64,000 bases of DNA from Algoriphagus mannitolivorans DSM 15301 (GCF_000429425.1 NZ_KE386902.1:361481-425480); one strand, 5' to 3'; positions 8,152 through 16,839 are shown, numbered from the stretch's first letter. Program-made: numbers and translations. The notes: generated from the letters alone by a model not told the origin.

Positions 8152-10368
8152 TTACAGATTTAGCCAATAGGTCATTTTAAATACGATAGCCCTGGATTTA
8201 GAACCTCCAAACTCGATAAACCCATCCGGATTCATTTCCGCCAAGTAGTTATCAGTGTAAACCAAGAAAATATCAGACACAGGCGCAAATCTCCACTGAA
8301 GCCTGGAGTTGATGTTTACATTATCGATCTGACTATTGTATTGGACGAAGGTGGTCCAAAAGAGCTCTTTGCTGAAAGTGAAATCGAATCTTGGTCCAAT
8401 TAAAAACAAGTTTGAGCTATTATATGGCTGTGGAAGTCTGATTCGATTGTACGCGAAATCTATACTGGTAAAACCTAGCGGCTGATATCTCCACTGAACA
8501 CCCCCTTCTAAATTGATTCGTGTCCCGTTAAAATATTGACCTGATCGAGTACTTAGATTAAAAGAAACTTTCTTTCTCTCGTCAGACTCATATCTTGCTA
8601 TAAACAAATTGTTGGTGTATTCTGTATTCGCAGGTAATCGTAGGCCGTCTGTTCCACTCGGATCAAAGCCGTTAAATAGATAGGTGTATTGTCTTCTTAG
8701 CCGAAGAGAAAATCGGGCAGATGACTTCCAATTGATATCATAAAGAAAATTCATGTCCCAATCGAGAAAGCCATAAGTATCATTGCCGACTATATCGAAA
8801 TCTAAGCCTGGGCCGTGTCGCTGTACTCCGCCACTGGAAGGAAAGATACTCCTCCGGTAGGTCATGGCTAGTTGTTGAATGTCGGTTCTCCGAACAAATC
8901 CAACTTCCGGAGCATAGTTCGCACCTACCGCCTGAGCCCTCATATCCAAGGACCATTTGGGGACGCTATATTGTAGTTCTATTCCAGCGGCGAAGGCACT
9001 ATCGACTTTGGCTTGGTTGATATTTTGGTGGTAAAAGAACTTGCCGGTAATCCGATTGTCTTCAGAAGCCAAATTATAATCCACCCCAAAAGTTCTATCC
9101 CACTCATTGTATAAGCTATCGGAATACTCTTTCGGGTTTTGGAAAGTCTGTTTGTTCACTAAAAAAGCTGAGATATTCGATCTGGCAAAAACTTTTTGCT
9201 GAAGAGAAACCATGGAATAGTTGTAGGAAGGTAAACCTGCAGCCTTATCATCTGCCACTTGCATGCTCAGTACACCCACTCTTAGATTGTCATTAGCCTT
9301 TCCACTGATCCTCGCTCCAAATGGGATGGTGGATTCTATGTTTTGCCCGGTACTTTCATCTCGGGATACTCCAATTCTTCTGCTAAAAAAAGGTCTGGTT
9401 CCTCTATTCCCGTAATTGGAAAACAAATCAGCATTTTCCAAGAAAAACTGTCGTCGCTCTGGAAAGAAAATTTCGAATCTGTCCAAGTTGGTGACCTGCT
9501 GGTCCACTTCTACCTGAGAAAAATCCGGATTTACGGTTAGGTCCAAATTCAATCCCGGGGTAATTCCATATTTGACATCAAACCCAGCGCTAAGCCCAGA
9601 TTTGGTTGCGGTATTGGATTCAAAATTTTTACTCGAATTTCCTGACAAGTAAGGGATAAAAGAGAGGTTTTTCCCTACTTTCTTGGTGGGTTCCTCCCAG
9701 TTTGCGACTCTTAAAGCGGCAAGATTAAACAAGGTGAAGTTTCTTGAAATAGGTGCCCAAGTGGATCTTTCAGCACTTTCACTGTCTATTCGGTAGAAAT
9801 TAATATTCCATTCTGTTTGGTCTTCATTGAAGCGAAGGGTATTAAATGGAATAGACATTTCGGCTACCCAGTAGCCATCATATTGTTTGGCTTCACCTAC
9901 CCACATATTGTCCCATTCCAGACTGAAAGAGCTTTCCCCGCTTCCACCATTGGATACAAGGCCTTCTCTTTGGACACCAAAAGGATTGATTCCGAAGGTA
10001 AAGGCATTGGTCCTGTCTTGAAAAGTATCGAAGATGACCGTAAAATTATCATTGGCTGATCCTCTGAAATCCCTGCGCAAGGATGGAGTGACGTAATCCT
10101 TTTCCTTTTTATCACTATACATCACACCTAGGATGTATATATTCTTATCGTCAAATAGGACCTTGGCTACAGATTGGTTGACCGCCAAGGAAGAGTCGAA
10201 AGGAAAATATTGCATCCAATCGTATGCTGAATCTGCCATTGCCCATGCGTCCTCTATCACACCATCGATTTCAATGGGGCTGTTGACTCTTTTGAATTGG
10301 ATTTCCTGGGCAGAGAGACTGCCAAAAAACAAATTGAAACTCAGGATAAATAAAATCTTCCTTACCAT
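8152..10368 (-). CDS. DUF5916 outer-membrane protein with family-9-like carbohydrate-binding domain
   Basis: A 738-residue exported protein. The signal peptide ends at about SLSAQ (residue 21). Residues 25-215 resemble the CBM9-like beta-sandwich found in front of DUF5916 (SPIEIDGVIEDAWAMADSA, KVLFDDKNIYILGVMYSD, DNFTVIFDTFQDRTNAFTFG, YWVAEMSIPFNTLRFNE). The rest is the DUF5916 region (SFIPYLSGNS, GFDVKYGITPGLNLDLTVNPDFSQVEVDQQVTN cut short here, LDRFEIFFPERRQFFLEN) continuing into many amphipathic strands and ending MTYWLNL, typical of a barrel closing strand. Function of the family is not established. It lies between an intact DUF5686 gene and a DUF5686 remnant, convergent to the former. 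A TAATTTTG box ends only 5 bp before its ATG. Confidence 0.87.
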   Translation of the reverse strand: MVRKILFILSFNLFFGSLSAQEIQFKRVNSPIEIDGVIEDAWAMADSAYDWMQYFPFDSSLAVNQSVAKVLFDDKNIYILGVMYSDKKEKDYVTPSLRRDFRGSANDNFTVIFDTFQDRTNAFTFGINPFGVQREGLVSNGGSGESSFSLEWDNMWVGEAKQYDGYWVAEMSIPFNTLRFNEDQTEWNINFYRIDSESAERSTWAPISRNFTLFNLAALRVANWEEPTKKVGKNLSFIPYLSGNSSKNFESNTATKSGLSAGFDVKYGITPGLNLDLTVNPDFSQVEVDQQVTNLDRFEIFFPERRQFFLENADLFSNYGNRGTRPFFSRRIGVSRDESTGQNIESTIPFGARISGKANDNLRVGVLSMQVADDKAAGLPSYNYSMVSLQQKVFARSNISAFLVNKQTFQNPKEYSDSLYNEWDRTFGVDYNLASEDNRITGKFFYHQNINQAKVDSAFAAGIELQYSVPKWSLDMRAQAVGANYAPEVGFVRRTDIQQLAMTYRRSIFPSSGGVQRHGPGLDFDIVGNDTYGFLDWDMNFLYDINWKSSARFSLRLRRQYTYLFNGFDPSGTDGLRLPANTEYTNNLFIARYESDERKKVSFNLSTRSGQYFNGTRINLEGGVQWRYQPLGFTSIDFAYNRIRLPQPYNSSNLFLIGPRFDFTFSKELFWTTFVQYNSQIDNVNINSRLQWRFAPVSDIFLVYTDNYLAEMNPDGFIEFGGSKSRAIVFKMTYWLNL

Positions 10369-10372
10369 GATA

Positions 10373-10380
10373 CAAAATTA
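10373..10380 (-). promoter_or_regulatory. -7-like box immediately before the DUF5916 start codon
   Basis: TAATTTTG on the minus strand fits TAnnTTTG and ends 5 nt upstream of the ATG at 10368, which would place the transcript start at or within the start codon. No good -33 element is seen 19 nt upstream, so it may be fortuitous in this AT-rich spacer. Confidence 0.3.
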
Positions 10381-10431
10381 GCCTACTTCTGGAGTAGGGA
10401 AATGGGAATTTATATCAGTGGTAGGTATTTA

Positions 10432-10587
10432 AATTCCCCGCATTACACTGAGATCGGGTATTCCTCGGATAACCTGTTACGGATATTGCGAGTAAAACTG
10501 GTCGTGGCCTTCGAGAAGGGATGCTATTAAGGAGCCGGACCATTTTTTGGGAAAGCATCTGTCTTCAATATTAATTTTAAGGATTAA
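10432..10587 (+). pseudogene. Decayed duplicate of the DUF5686 gene 3' end
   Basis: Read in frame from 10432, this stretch translates to a 51-residue segment matching the last 51 residues (837-887) of the DUF5686 protein encoded at 5422-8085, including SPHYTEIGYS, DNL, VAFE, AGP and FNINF, and ends at an equivalent stop codon (TAA 10585-10587). By eye about 35 of 51 positions are identical. A premature TAA at 10528-10530 falls where the intact protein has Leu. There is no start codon and similarity ceases abruptly at 10432. It is the remnant of a second DUF5686 copy on the far side of the DUF5916 gene. Confidence 0.85.
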
Positions 10588-10779
10588 AAGGGAGACTGTC
10601 TCAAAATACTTTCAATTTGACAAACCCTAATGATGAGACTGCTTCTCAAGACTTTTTCCTCATTTGTGATTTACGAGTCATGAAGCTCAATTTTTGGAGA
10701 GTCGGAATGTGCCCTTTTGGATTAGGAAAGTCTTGGTAAGAAAAAATGTTTATCACAATGAACAATAATTCTTAAATTT

Positions 10780-10797
10780 TGCTTAGTAAAGTAAGCA
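10780..10797. promoter_or_regulatory. Inverted repeat upstream of the ATPase gene
   Basis: TGCTTA (10780-10785) and TAAGCA (10792-10797) form 6-bp inverted repeats around GTAAAG, 27 bp before the ATG. The left arm overlaps the end of an AAATTTTG sequence that is one base off the -7 consensus. It could be an operator or a recombination-related site. Confidence 0.4.
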
Positions 10798-10824
10798 ATA
10801 TGTCTCTTGTTTAGTTTTGATTTT

Positions 10825-12015
10825 ATGGATCAGCTTGTTGAATTATATCGGAAACTACTTCTAAAGACCAGTTTGGATTTCGTAAGAAGTTTGGAACCTA
10901 AGGTTAGATGGGAAAATCGATTGATTGGAATAATGGGGTCAAGAGGAGTGGGTAAGACCACTTTGGTTCTTCAACATATCAAAAAGAATTTCTCTGGGAA
11001 GGAAAATAAAGCACTTTATGTTTCCTTAGACCATATTTGGTTTGCCTCGAATTCCATATTTGAATTAGCAGAAGAATTTTCCAAAAAAGGGGGGGAATTA
11101 TTGGTTTTGGATGAGGTTCATAAGTACCCGAATTGGTCTCAGGAGATTAAAAACATTTATGATTTCAATCCAGAGCTCCAAGTTATTTTCACTGGATCCT
11201 CTCTTCTAGAAATTCTCAATTCTCGGGCTGATTTGAGCAGAAGAGCCTTAATTTTTCAGATGCATGGATTGTCATTTCGTGAATTTTTGAAAATTGAGGC
11301 AGGTTTGGATTTTCCGGTTTTTTCTCTTGAGTCTATCATTGAGCAACATGCTGACATTGCCCCCAAAATACTGGAAAATGTGAGGCCATTCGAGTATTTC
11401 TCCACCTACCTAGCGAAAGGGTATTATCCCTTTTACAGGGAATTTGAGGAGATGTATGATTCCCAGGTTCGGGCAATCATTAATCTGATTCTGGAGATTG
11501 AACTCCCACAGCTCCGAAAATTTGATGTCGCGTATTTACCCAAAATCAAACAACTCCTAGGGATCATAGCCGATTCGGTCCCCTTTATTCCCAATGTGAG
11601 TAAGCTAAGTGATAAAATCGGTCTAAATCGGACCACTCTGTTGACTTATTTAAATTATCTGGCTGAATCTAAGATTACAGCAAATCTTTATTCCGACACA
11701 AAGGGGATTTCCCTGCTTCAGAAGCCTGAGAAACTTTACCTAGAAAACACCAATCTAGCCTTTGCTTTGGGCCAAAATATCAATGAGGGTAATCTGAGAG
11801 AAACGTTTTTTCTAAATCAACTTTCCTATGGCCATCAGGTCACCTTGCCTAAAAAAGGAGATTTTCTGATTGACCAAAAATGGTTGTTTGAAGTGGGGGG
11901 TAAAAACAAATCTCTTTCCTCTTCAGATAATATGGAAATTCAGATTGCCGCTGATGGGATTGAAATAGGGCATCGAAATAAAATACCTCTGTGGCTTTTT
12001 GGCTTTCTATACTGA
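10825..12015 (+). CDS. AAA_14/DUF4143-type ATPase with nuclease-like C-terminal motif
   Basis: A 396-residue P-loop ATPase. The Walker A motif GSRGVGKTT lies near residues 38-46, Walker B LLVLDEVH near 94-101, then a sensor-like FTGSSLLEI and an arginine-rich ADLSRRALIFQMHGLSFREF segment typical of AAA_14. The middle contains a winged-helix-like SKLSDKIGLNRTTLLTYLNYL. Near the end, GDFLID ... WLFEVGGKNK resembles the D-x(n)-E-x-G-x-K core of PD-(D/E)xK nucleases that terminates many DUF4143 proteins (D346, E356, K360). I chose the ATG at 10825 over an in-frame TTG at 10807. The gene stands alone, flanked by a gene remnant and convergent to frr. The function of the family is unknown; nuclease activity is an inference. 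Confidence 0.8.
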   Translation: MDQLVELYRKLLLKTSLDFVRSLEPKVRWENRLIGIMGSRGVGKTTLVLQHIKKNFSGKENKALYVSLDHIWFASNSIFELAEEFSKKGGELLVLDEVHKYPNWSQEIKNIYDFNPELQVIFTGSSLLEILNSRADLSRRALIFQMHGLSFREFLKIEAGLDFPVFSLESIIEQHADIAPKILENVRPFEYFSTYLAKGYYPFYREFEEMYDSQVRAIINLILEIELPQLRKFDVAYLPKIKQLLGIIADSVPFIPNVSKLSDKIGLNRTTLLTYLNYLAESKITANLYSDTKGISLLQKPEKLYLENTNLAFALGQNINEGNLRETFFLNQLSYGHQVTLPKKGDFLIDQKWLFEVGGKNKSLSSSDNMEIQIAADGIEIGHRNKIPLWLFGFLY

Positions 12016-12045
12016 TTTTTGGTTAGAATGATTTAGAAATAAAAA

Positions 12046-12069
12046 AGCCACTTCTTTTTGGAAGTGGCT
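12046..12069 (-). terminator. Rho-independent terminator after frr
   Basis: AGCCACTTC (12046-12054) and GAAGTGGCT (12061-12069) form a 9-bp stem; on the minus strand it is followed by six T residues and AT-rich DNA. It ends the pyrH-frr transcript and may also act on the convergent ATPase gene. Confidence 0.88.
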
Positions 12070-12090
12070 GAATTTGTAAACACAAGAGCT

Positions 12091-12651
12091 TTAAACTTTC
12101 ATGATATCCGCTTCTTTCTTGACGAGAAGCTCGTCGATTTTAGCAGAATAAGTGTCGGTGAACTTTTGAACTTGGTCTTCAGCTCTTTTGATCTCATCTT
12201 CTGAAGCACCTTCTTTTTGAAGTTTTCTCAAAGATTCGTTGGTGTCTTTGCGGACTGAGCGGATGGAGATTTTTCCGTTTTCGCATTCGTGTTTGGCCTG
12301 CTTCACCAGTTGAACCCGTCTTTCTTCGGTCAGGGTAGGAATGGTCAGGATGATGATTTCTCCGTTGTTTTGAGGAGCCAGTCCCAAATCAGAATTGATG
12401 ATGGCTTTTTCGATTTCAGAAATCAGGGATCTTTCAAAAGGTTTGATGGCCAAAGTTCTCGCATCAGGAGTAGTCACCGATGACACCTGATTGAGTGGAG
12501 TAGCAGCTCCGTAATATTGCACCATGATGCCGTCCAGAAGGTTAGGCATTGCCTTGCCTGCGCGGATTTTTACCAGTTCGGAGGCGGTGTGATCCACCGC
12601 TTTTTGCATGAGTTCTTTGGCTTCGTCTAAGAATAATTCGATTTCTTCCAT
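12091..12651 (-). CDS. frr: Ribosome recycling factor
   Basis: A 186-residue ribosome recycling factor, which splits post-termination ribosomes together with EF-G. The long helical hairpin of domain I and the conserved segment VKIRAGKAMPNLLDGI are present, as are AIKPFERSLISEIEKAI and the C-terminal SIRSVRKDTNESLRKLQKEG helix. Length is canonical (about 185). It lies 14 nt downstream of pyrH in the widespread pyrH-frr pair and is followed by a clear terminator. Confidence 0.97.
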   Translation of the reverse strand: MEEIELFLDEAKELMQKAVDHTASELVKIRAGKAMPNLLDGIMVQYYGAATPLNQVSSVTTPDARTLAIKPFERSLISEIEKAIINSDLGLAPQNNGEIIILTIPTLTEERRVQLVKQAKHECENGKISIRSVRKDTNESLRKLQKEGASEDEIKRAEDQVQKFTDTYSAKIDELLVKKEADIMKV

Positions 12652-12665
12652 GATTTTAGGGCGAG

Positions 12666-13373
12666 TTATGCAGTGATCAATGTTCCAACTTCTTCACCAA
12701 GGACCAATTTGCTGAGGTTTCCGGCTTTATTCATGTCAAACACGATGATCGGAAGGTTGTTTTCCTGGCAAAGGGTAAATGCTGTCATATCCATGACGCT
12801 GAGGTTTTTCTCATAGACCTCAGTGAATGTGATGTTTTGATATTTGGTAGCGGAGGAGTCTTTTTCCGGATCTGCAGTATAAACCCCGTCCACCCGGGTT
12901 CCTTTGAGAACTACATCCGATTCAATTTCGATGGCTCTTAAAGCAGCCGTGGAATCTGTAGTGAAATAAGGGTTGCCAATGCCGGCTCCGAAAATTACGA
13001 TTCTGCCCTTTTCCAAGTGTCGAATAGCTCTTCTGCGGATAAAAGGCTCACAGACACTTTCGATTTTGATTCCGGACATCAGTCGGGTAAACATTCCGTT
13101 TTGCTCCAAAGCACTTTGCAGAGCCATGGCGTTGATCAAGGTAGCCAGCATTCCCATATAATCTCCCTGTACACGGTCGATTCCGGATTTTTCCGCCTGG
13201 ACACCTCTAAAAATATTTCCTCCTCCGATTACGATGGCGATTTCTACTCCCAGATCTTTTACTTTTTTGATTTCGTCAGCGTACTGCTGAAGTCTGGTAG
13301 AGTCGATCCCGTATTTTTTTTCACCCATTAGGGCTTCTCCACTAAGTTTTAGGAGGATTCTTTTGTATTTCAT
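12666..13373 (-). CDS. pyrH: UMP kinase
   Basis: A 235-residue UMP kinase of the amino-acid-kinase fold that makes UDP for RNA, DNA and sugar-nucleotide synthesis. Visible motifs: [14 protein letters not shown] at the N-terminus, [11 protein letters not shown] for phosphate binding, [35 protein letters not shown] and [13 protein letters not shown]. The frame stays open upstream to a TTG at 13463, but the ATG at 13373 gives the family's usual N-terminus and length. The likely promoter at 13493-13526 lies upstream of both candidate starts, leaving a leader of about 110 nt. Confidence 0.95.
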   Translation of the reverse strand: MKYKRILLKLSGEALMGEKKYGIDSTRLQQYADEIKKVKDLGVEIAIVIGGGNIFRGVQAEKSGIDRVQGDYMGMLATLINAMALQSALEQNGMFTRLMSGIKIESVCEPFIRRRAIRHLEKGRIVIFGAGIGNPYFTTDSTAALRAIEIESDVVLKGTRVDGVYTADPEKDSSATKYQNITFTEVYEKNLSVMDMTAFTLCQENNLPIIVFDMNKAGNLSKLVLGEEVGTLITA

Positions 13374-13492
13374 GGATTGGCGTATTGATTCTAAAGTTTT
13401 TTCCTCTTTTGAAAGGGTTTCTTTGGGTGGAATGACTTCCAAAATTGATCGGGAATTCCGCAAGGGAGCGCCAACAATCCGACAAATATAAT

Positions 13493-13526
13493 TTCTTCAG
13501 GTCAGAATGCTAGAATGAAAATCAAA
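13493..13526 (-). promoter_or_regulatory. Promoter for pyrH-frr
   Basis: On the minus strand TATATTTG (13500-13493) matches the -7 consensus and TTTG (13526-13523) supplies a -33 box 22 nt upstream, slightly longer than the usual 19. Confidence 0.55.
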
Positions 13527-13589
13527 TTAGAGACAGATTGATACCAAAATGTGGCAGTCCAAAACCTGAATGATGGATTCGATTCCCAA

Positions 13590-14084
13590 TTAGAACTGAA
13601 TCAAAACCTGATTTTTTTCCACGCTCTGTTTGAGGGAGACTTTGACATCTTTTACAATTCCATCTCCGGGAGCTTTGATGATGTTTTCCATTTTCATGGC
13701 TTCCAAAATCAAGACCACATCGCCTTTTTTGACTTCGTCTCCCGCCTTGACCTTAAGGTCAAGAATTAATCCGGGCATGGGAGCTTTGATGTCCTTGACC
13801 GCTCCTGCACCTGCGGCACTCATTCCCATTTTTTCCAATAGAAGGTCAAATCGGTCTTTCAGGGAAAGAGTTGCTACCTGATAGCCCAGTCGGATCCGAA
13901 TGGATTTGGTTTCACGATCTAAAGAGATTAATTCGGCGACTTTGGATTCATTTCCTCGTATGAGGTGAATGGTTCGCTCATCAATCCATTTCAAGTCCCA
14001 GTCCAATCCCTGATCGTTGACCAAGATGGAATCTCCGGATTTTTGGACTTGAAAAGTGCTTTCTTTAAGGTTAACTGAAAACAT
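13590..14084 (-). CDS. Biotin carboxyl carrier-type protein
   Basis: A 164-residue carrier protein. Residues about 90-164 form a biotinyl/lipoyl domain (IKAPMPGLILDLKVKAGDEV, then LILEAMKMEN), with Lys131 in AMKM as the biotinylation site. A small beta-rich N-terminal region precedes it, as in stand-alone carriers of acyl-CoA carboxylase or oxaloacetate decarboxylase-type complexes; no partner subunit lies nearby. I chose the ATG at 14084; an upstream in-frame extension to 14195 would run through the promoter and past the start of the divergent peptidase gene. Enzyme partner unknown. Confidence 0.88.
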   Translation of the reverse strand: MFSVNLKESTFQVQKSGDSILVNDQGLDWDLKWIDERTIHLIRGNESKVAELISLDRETKSIRIRLGYQVATLSLKDRFDLLLEKMGMSAAGAGAVKDIKAPMPGLILDLKVKAGDEVKKGDVVLILEAMKMENIIKAPGDGIVKDVKVSLKQSVEKNQVLIQF

Positions 14085-14101
14085 TACTGCTATTTTGGGG
14101 T

Positions 14102-14132
14102 CAAAATAATTCTTCGAAAGGATTCCTTCAAA
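14102..14132 (-). promoter_or_regulatory. Probable promoter of the biotin carrier gene
   Basis: Minus-strand TTATTTTG (14109-14102, one base off TAnnTTTG) with TTTG (14132-14129) exactly 19 nt upstream. It would start transcription about 10 nt before the ATG at 14084 and helps settle that start. Confidence 0.5.
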
Positions 14133-14144
14133 GTTTTTCCAAAT

Positions 14145-16775
14145 ATGAAACAAATGCGTGCTACCCACAAAGGAAAAAATGTATTCTCCACTCAAAGTTT
14201 CCCATTTCTCTTATTAATCCTGATTATTTCCGCCTGTAAATCAGAGAAGCCAAGCACTCGATCTTCAAGTCAACCGCCTGTCGAAAATAGCACTGCTTTG
14301 AGCGCTCAGGATACTTTGGAGATACTCAGCCTGATCCGAAAGAAGGAAGGCGAAATTGCAGGATACCGTGCCAGCGTGCCAAGAAACTTTGATTTGATTC
14401 ATACAGAACTTGATTTGGCTTTTGATTGGGAAAATCAAGTCGTGATCGGAAAGGCAAATCTGACGCTCAAGCCTTATTTCTATTCTCAAAAAGTGCTTGT
14501 GCTAGATGCCAAAGACTTCGAAATGGGCGCAGTTTATTTCCGAAAAAAAGGAGATCCCGTCAAGGCTAATTATGGATACAATGAGAAAAAATTGAGCATT
14601 TATCTTCCTGAGGAATTATCAGCTCCAGATACATTTCAGGTAGAAATAAATTACAGGGCTTTTCCGGAGAAAAATTCAAGAGCTGGTTCTCAGGCGATCA
14701 CCGATACCAAAGGACTATATTTTATAGATCCATTGGACACCCTTCCTCAGAAGCCAAGCATGATCTGGACCCAAGGCGAGACCGAGCACAATAGTAAATG
14801 GTTTCCTACTTTAGATCAACCCAATGAGCGGATGACCCAGGTAATCCGACTGACAGTTCCGGATACATTGGTGACGGTGAGTAATGGTCGACTGGTCCAT
14901 CAGGAGAAGCTTGGAAATGGTCTGAGAAAAGATTCTTGGGAGATGACTTTGCCGCATGCACCGTACCTAGCTGCGATTGCCATCGGGGATTTTGTCAAAG
15001 TGGAGGATGCTTACAAAAATATTCCTCTGGGATACTATGTAGAAAAAGGTTTTGAAAAAGGAGCGAAGAAGGTATTTGGGAACACACCCGAGATGATTGG
15101 ATTTTTTGAAGACAAACTGGGTGTAGCTTATCCTTGGCCTAAATATGATCAGATAGTAGTAAGAGATTTTGTGTCCGGTGCCATGGAAAACACCACGGCC
15201 TCCATTTTTATGGAAAACCTATTGATGGACGAGCGGGAGGCAATTGATTCCGAGTGGGATTATATCATCGCCCATGAGCTGTTTCACCAATGGTTTGGCG
15301 ACTTGGTGACCACCGAGTCCTGGGCAAATCTTACGCTCAATGAGGCTTTTGCCAATTACAGTGAATACTTATGGAATGAGTATAAGTATGGGAAAGATGA
15401 AGCTGCCTTGAAATTGGTGGCAGAGATGGAAGGCTACTTTGCGGAAGCTGAGGGAGAGGCCAAGAATCTGATTCGATATTATTATCAGGACAGTGAGGAC
15501 ATGTTTGATTCCCACAGTTACAACAAAGGGGGAGTGATCTTGCATATGCTCAGAAAGCAGGTAGGAGATGAGGCTTTTTTTAAGTCCTTAAATTTATATC
15601 TCACCAAAAACGCCTTCAAATCTGTGGAAGTACATGATCTCCGAATGGCATTTGAGGAAGTCACCGGACAGGATTTGAATTGGTTTTTCAATCAGTGGTT
15701 TTTGGACAAGGGCCATCCAGAGCTGCTTTTAGAAGTGGATTATTCCCAGCCGGAGGATATTTTGATCTCGGTGGTCCAAGCCCAAGATTTAAAATCAAAC
15801 CCGCTTTTTCAGTTTCCTTTGGAAGTAAGCTGGTATGTGGAGGGGAAAAGGGAATCGAAAACTTTTTTTGTGAATCAGACTTTCCAGCAATTCAGCTTGC
15901 AGAATAAGCTTCCCGTGAATCAGGTCTATCTGGATGAAAGAAAAAACCTATTGGCCAGAAGAAGTCAAATAACCACTCCGCAATACTATCTGAGACAGTT
16001 GAAAGAGTCCCAGTTGGGCGTAGGGCGATATGAGGCCCTGGACAGCTTGATTTCGACTGGAAATGAAGAGTTGCTGATAGAAGCAATACCCTTGGCTTTG
16101 AAGGATTCTTTTTGGTCTGTAAGAGAAAGCGCCTTGGTTTTTCTTCAGAATGATCCCAGTTGGGGAGAAAAAATTTCAGTGGAAGATTTAATCCTGAATA
16201 TTGCCGAGAACGATCCGAGAAATTCAGTGAGATCATCTGCTTTGGATTTGATGAATTCCTGGGATGCCGAGAAATATCAGGGAGTTTTCAAGCGCTTGGT
16301 CAATGATCCTTCCTTCTATGTGGCGGGATCAGCTTTAGCGGGTTTGGTGGCAGGTTCTGAAGGAAGCCTTACTCCGCTTGAGCTCGAAAGATTTGAGTCT
16401 GAGAATAACTTCAGAATGGTTATTCCAGTGGCTGAATACTACTTGGAGAATCAGGTTCGAGGAAAAGGGTCCTGGTTTTTTGAGAAAGCTTCAGTGCTTC
16501 GTGCAGAAGGCTTGTATTATTTTCTGGGGTATTTTGGGGAGTATTTCAGCAGAATTCCTGAGGAGGGAGCAAGCAGAGCAACCGATTTATTATTATCAAT
16601 GATGCAGACTCAGACCCAGAGTTATTTAAGAGTTGGGGCATTTCAGGCCTTGATGGGATTTGTGGATAGCCCTGAGATAGTGGCTAAAATTCGGGAGATA
16701 GCCAGGAAAGAGGCTGATGAAACGGCGAGAAATTACTTCAATTATTACCTGGAGATTCTTTCCGAAGAAAATTAA
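14145..16775 (+). CDS. Exported M1-family zinc aminopeptidase (lipoprotein)
   Basis: An 876-residue M1 metallopeptidase. The N-terminal region MKQMRATHKG continues into a hydrophobic stretch and a lipobox-like IISAC, so it is probably anchored at Cys31 on the periplasmic side or the surface. The M1 N-terminal beta domain is followed by GAMEN (345-349) for peptide amino-terminus binding and HELFH (377-381), with E400 in LNEAFANY as the third zinc ligand. Residues about 630-870 look like HEAT-type helical repeats (ALKDSFWSVRESALVFLQ, NSVRSSALDLMNSW), the ERAP-like C-terminal domain. It starts 60 bp from the divergent biotin carrier gene and ends before the tRNA cluster. Role in peptide scavenging is inferred. 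Confidence 0.94.
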   Translation: MKQMRATHKGKNVFSTQSFPFLLLILIISACKSEKPSTRSSSQPPVENSTALSAQDTLEILSLIRKKEGEIAGYRASVPRNFDLIHTELDLAFDWENQVVIGKANLTLKPYFYSQKVLVLDAKDFEMGAVYFRKKGDPVKANYGYNEKKLSIYLPEELSAPDTFQVEINYRAFPEKNSRAGSQAITDTKGLYFIDPLDTLPQKPSMIWTQGETEHNSKWFPTLDQPNERMTQVIRLTVPDTLVTVSNGRLVHQEKLGNGLRKDSWEMTLPHAPYLAAIAIGDFVKVEDAYKNIPLGYYVEKGFEKGAKKVFGNTPEMIGFFEDKLGVAYPWPKYDQIVVRDFVSGAMENTTASIFMENLLMDEREAIDSEWDYIIAHELFHQWFGDLVTTESWANLTLNEAFANYSEYLWNEYKYGKDEAALKLVAEMEGYFAEAEGEAKNLIRYYYQDSEDMFDSHSYNKGGVILHMLRKQVGDEAFFKSLNLYLTKNAFKSVEVHDLRMAFEEVTGQDLNWFFNQWFLDKGHPELLLEVDYSQPEDILISVVQAQDLKSNPLFQFPLEVSWYVEGKRESKTFFVNQTFQQFSLQNKLPVNQVYLDERKNLLARRSQITTPQYYLRQLKESQLGVGRYEALDSLISTGNEELLIEAIPLALKDSFWSVRESALVFLQNDPSWGEKISVEDLILNIAENDPRNSVRSSALDLMNSWDAEKYQGVFKRLVNDPSFYVAGSALAGLVAGSEGSLTPLELERFESENNFRMVIPVAEYYLENQVRGKGSWFFEKASVLRAEGLYYFLGYFGEYFSRIPEEGASRATDLLLSMMQTQTQSYLRVGAFQALMGFVDSPEIVAKIREIARKEADETARNYFNYYLEILSEEN

Positions 16776-16839
16776 TCGGTTGATAATTAAAATCTTGGCC
16801 TGAATGATTTGAAAAATTAATCTTTTTTAGAACCTAACC

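Larger units (their letters stand above)
10369..10824. other. 456-bp interval between the DUF5916 and ATPase genes
   Basis: No intact gene is present. The stretch contains a promoter-like box for DUF5916 (10373-10380), a decayed DUF5686 3' end (10432-10587), a GAGAC-T-GTCTC palindrome at 10592-10602, and an inverted repeat in front of the ATPase (10780-10797). The mix of a gene remnant and short palindromes suggests a site of past rearrangement. Confidence 0.6.

Noticed and set aside
10592..10606. GAGACTGTCTCAAAA as an insertion-sequence terminal repeat
   Set aside because: It resembles ends of some transposons, but no second end, target duplication or transposase fragment was found nearby. 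Only the imperfect GAGACTGCTTCTC at 10636 is similar.
12666..13463. UMP kinase with a 30-residue N-terminal extension starting at TTG 13463
   Set aside because: The ATG at 13373 gives the family's standard length and N-terminus, and the extra residues show no recognisable pattern.
13590..14195. Longer biotin carrier protein starting at 14195
   Set aside because: That start lies inside the divergent peptidase gene and upstream of the likely promoter; the ATG at 14084 fits better.
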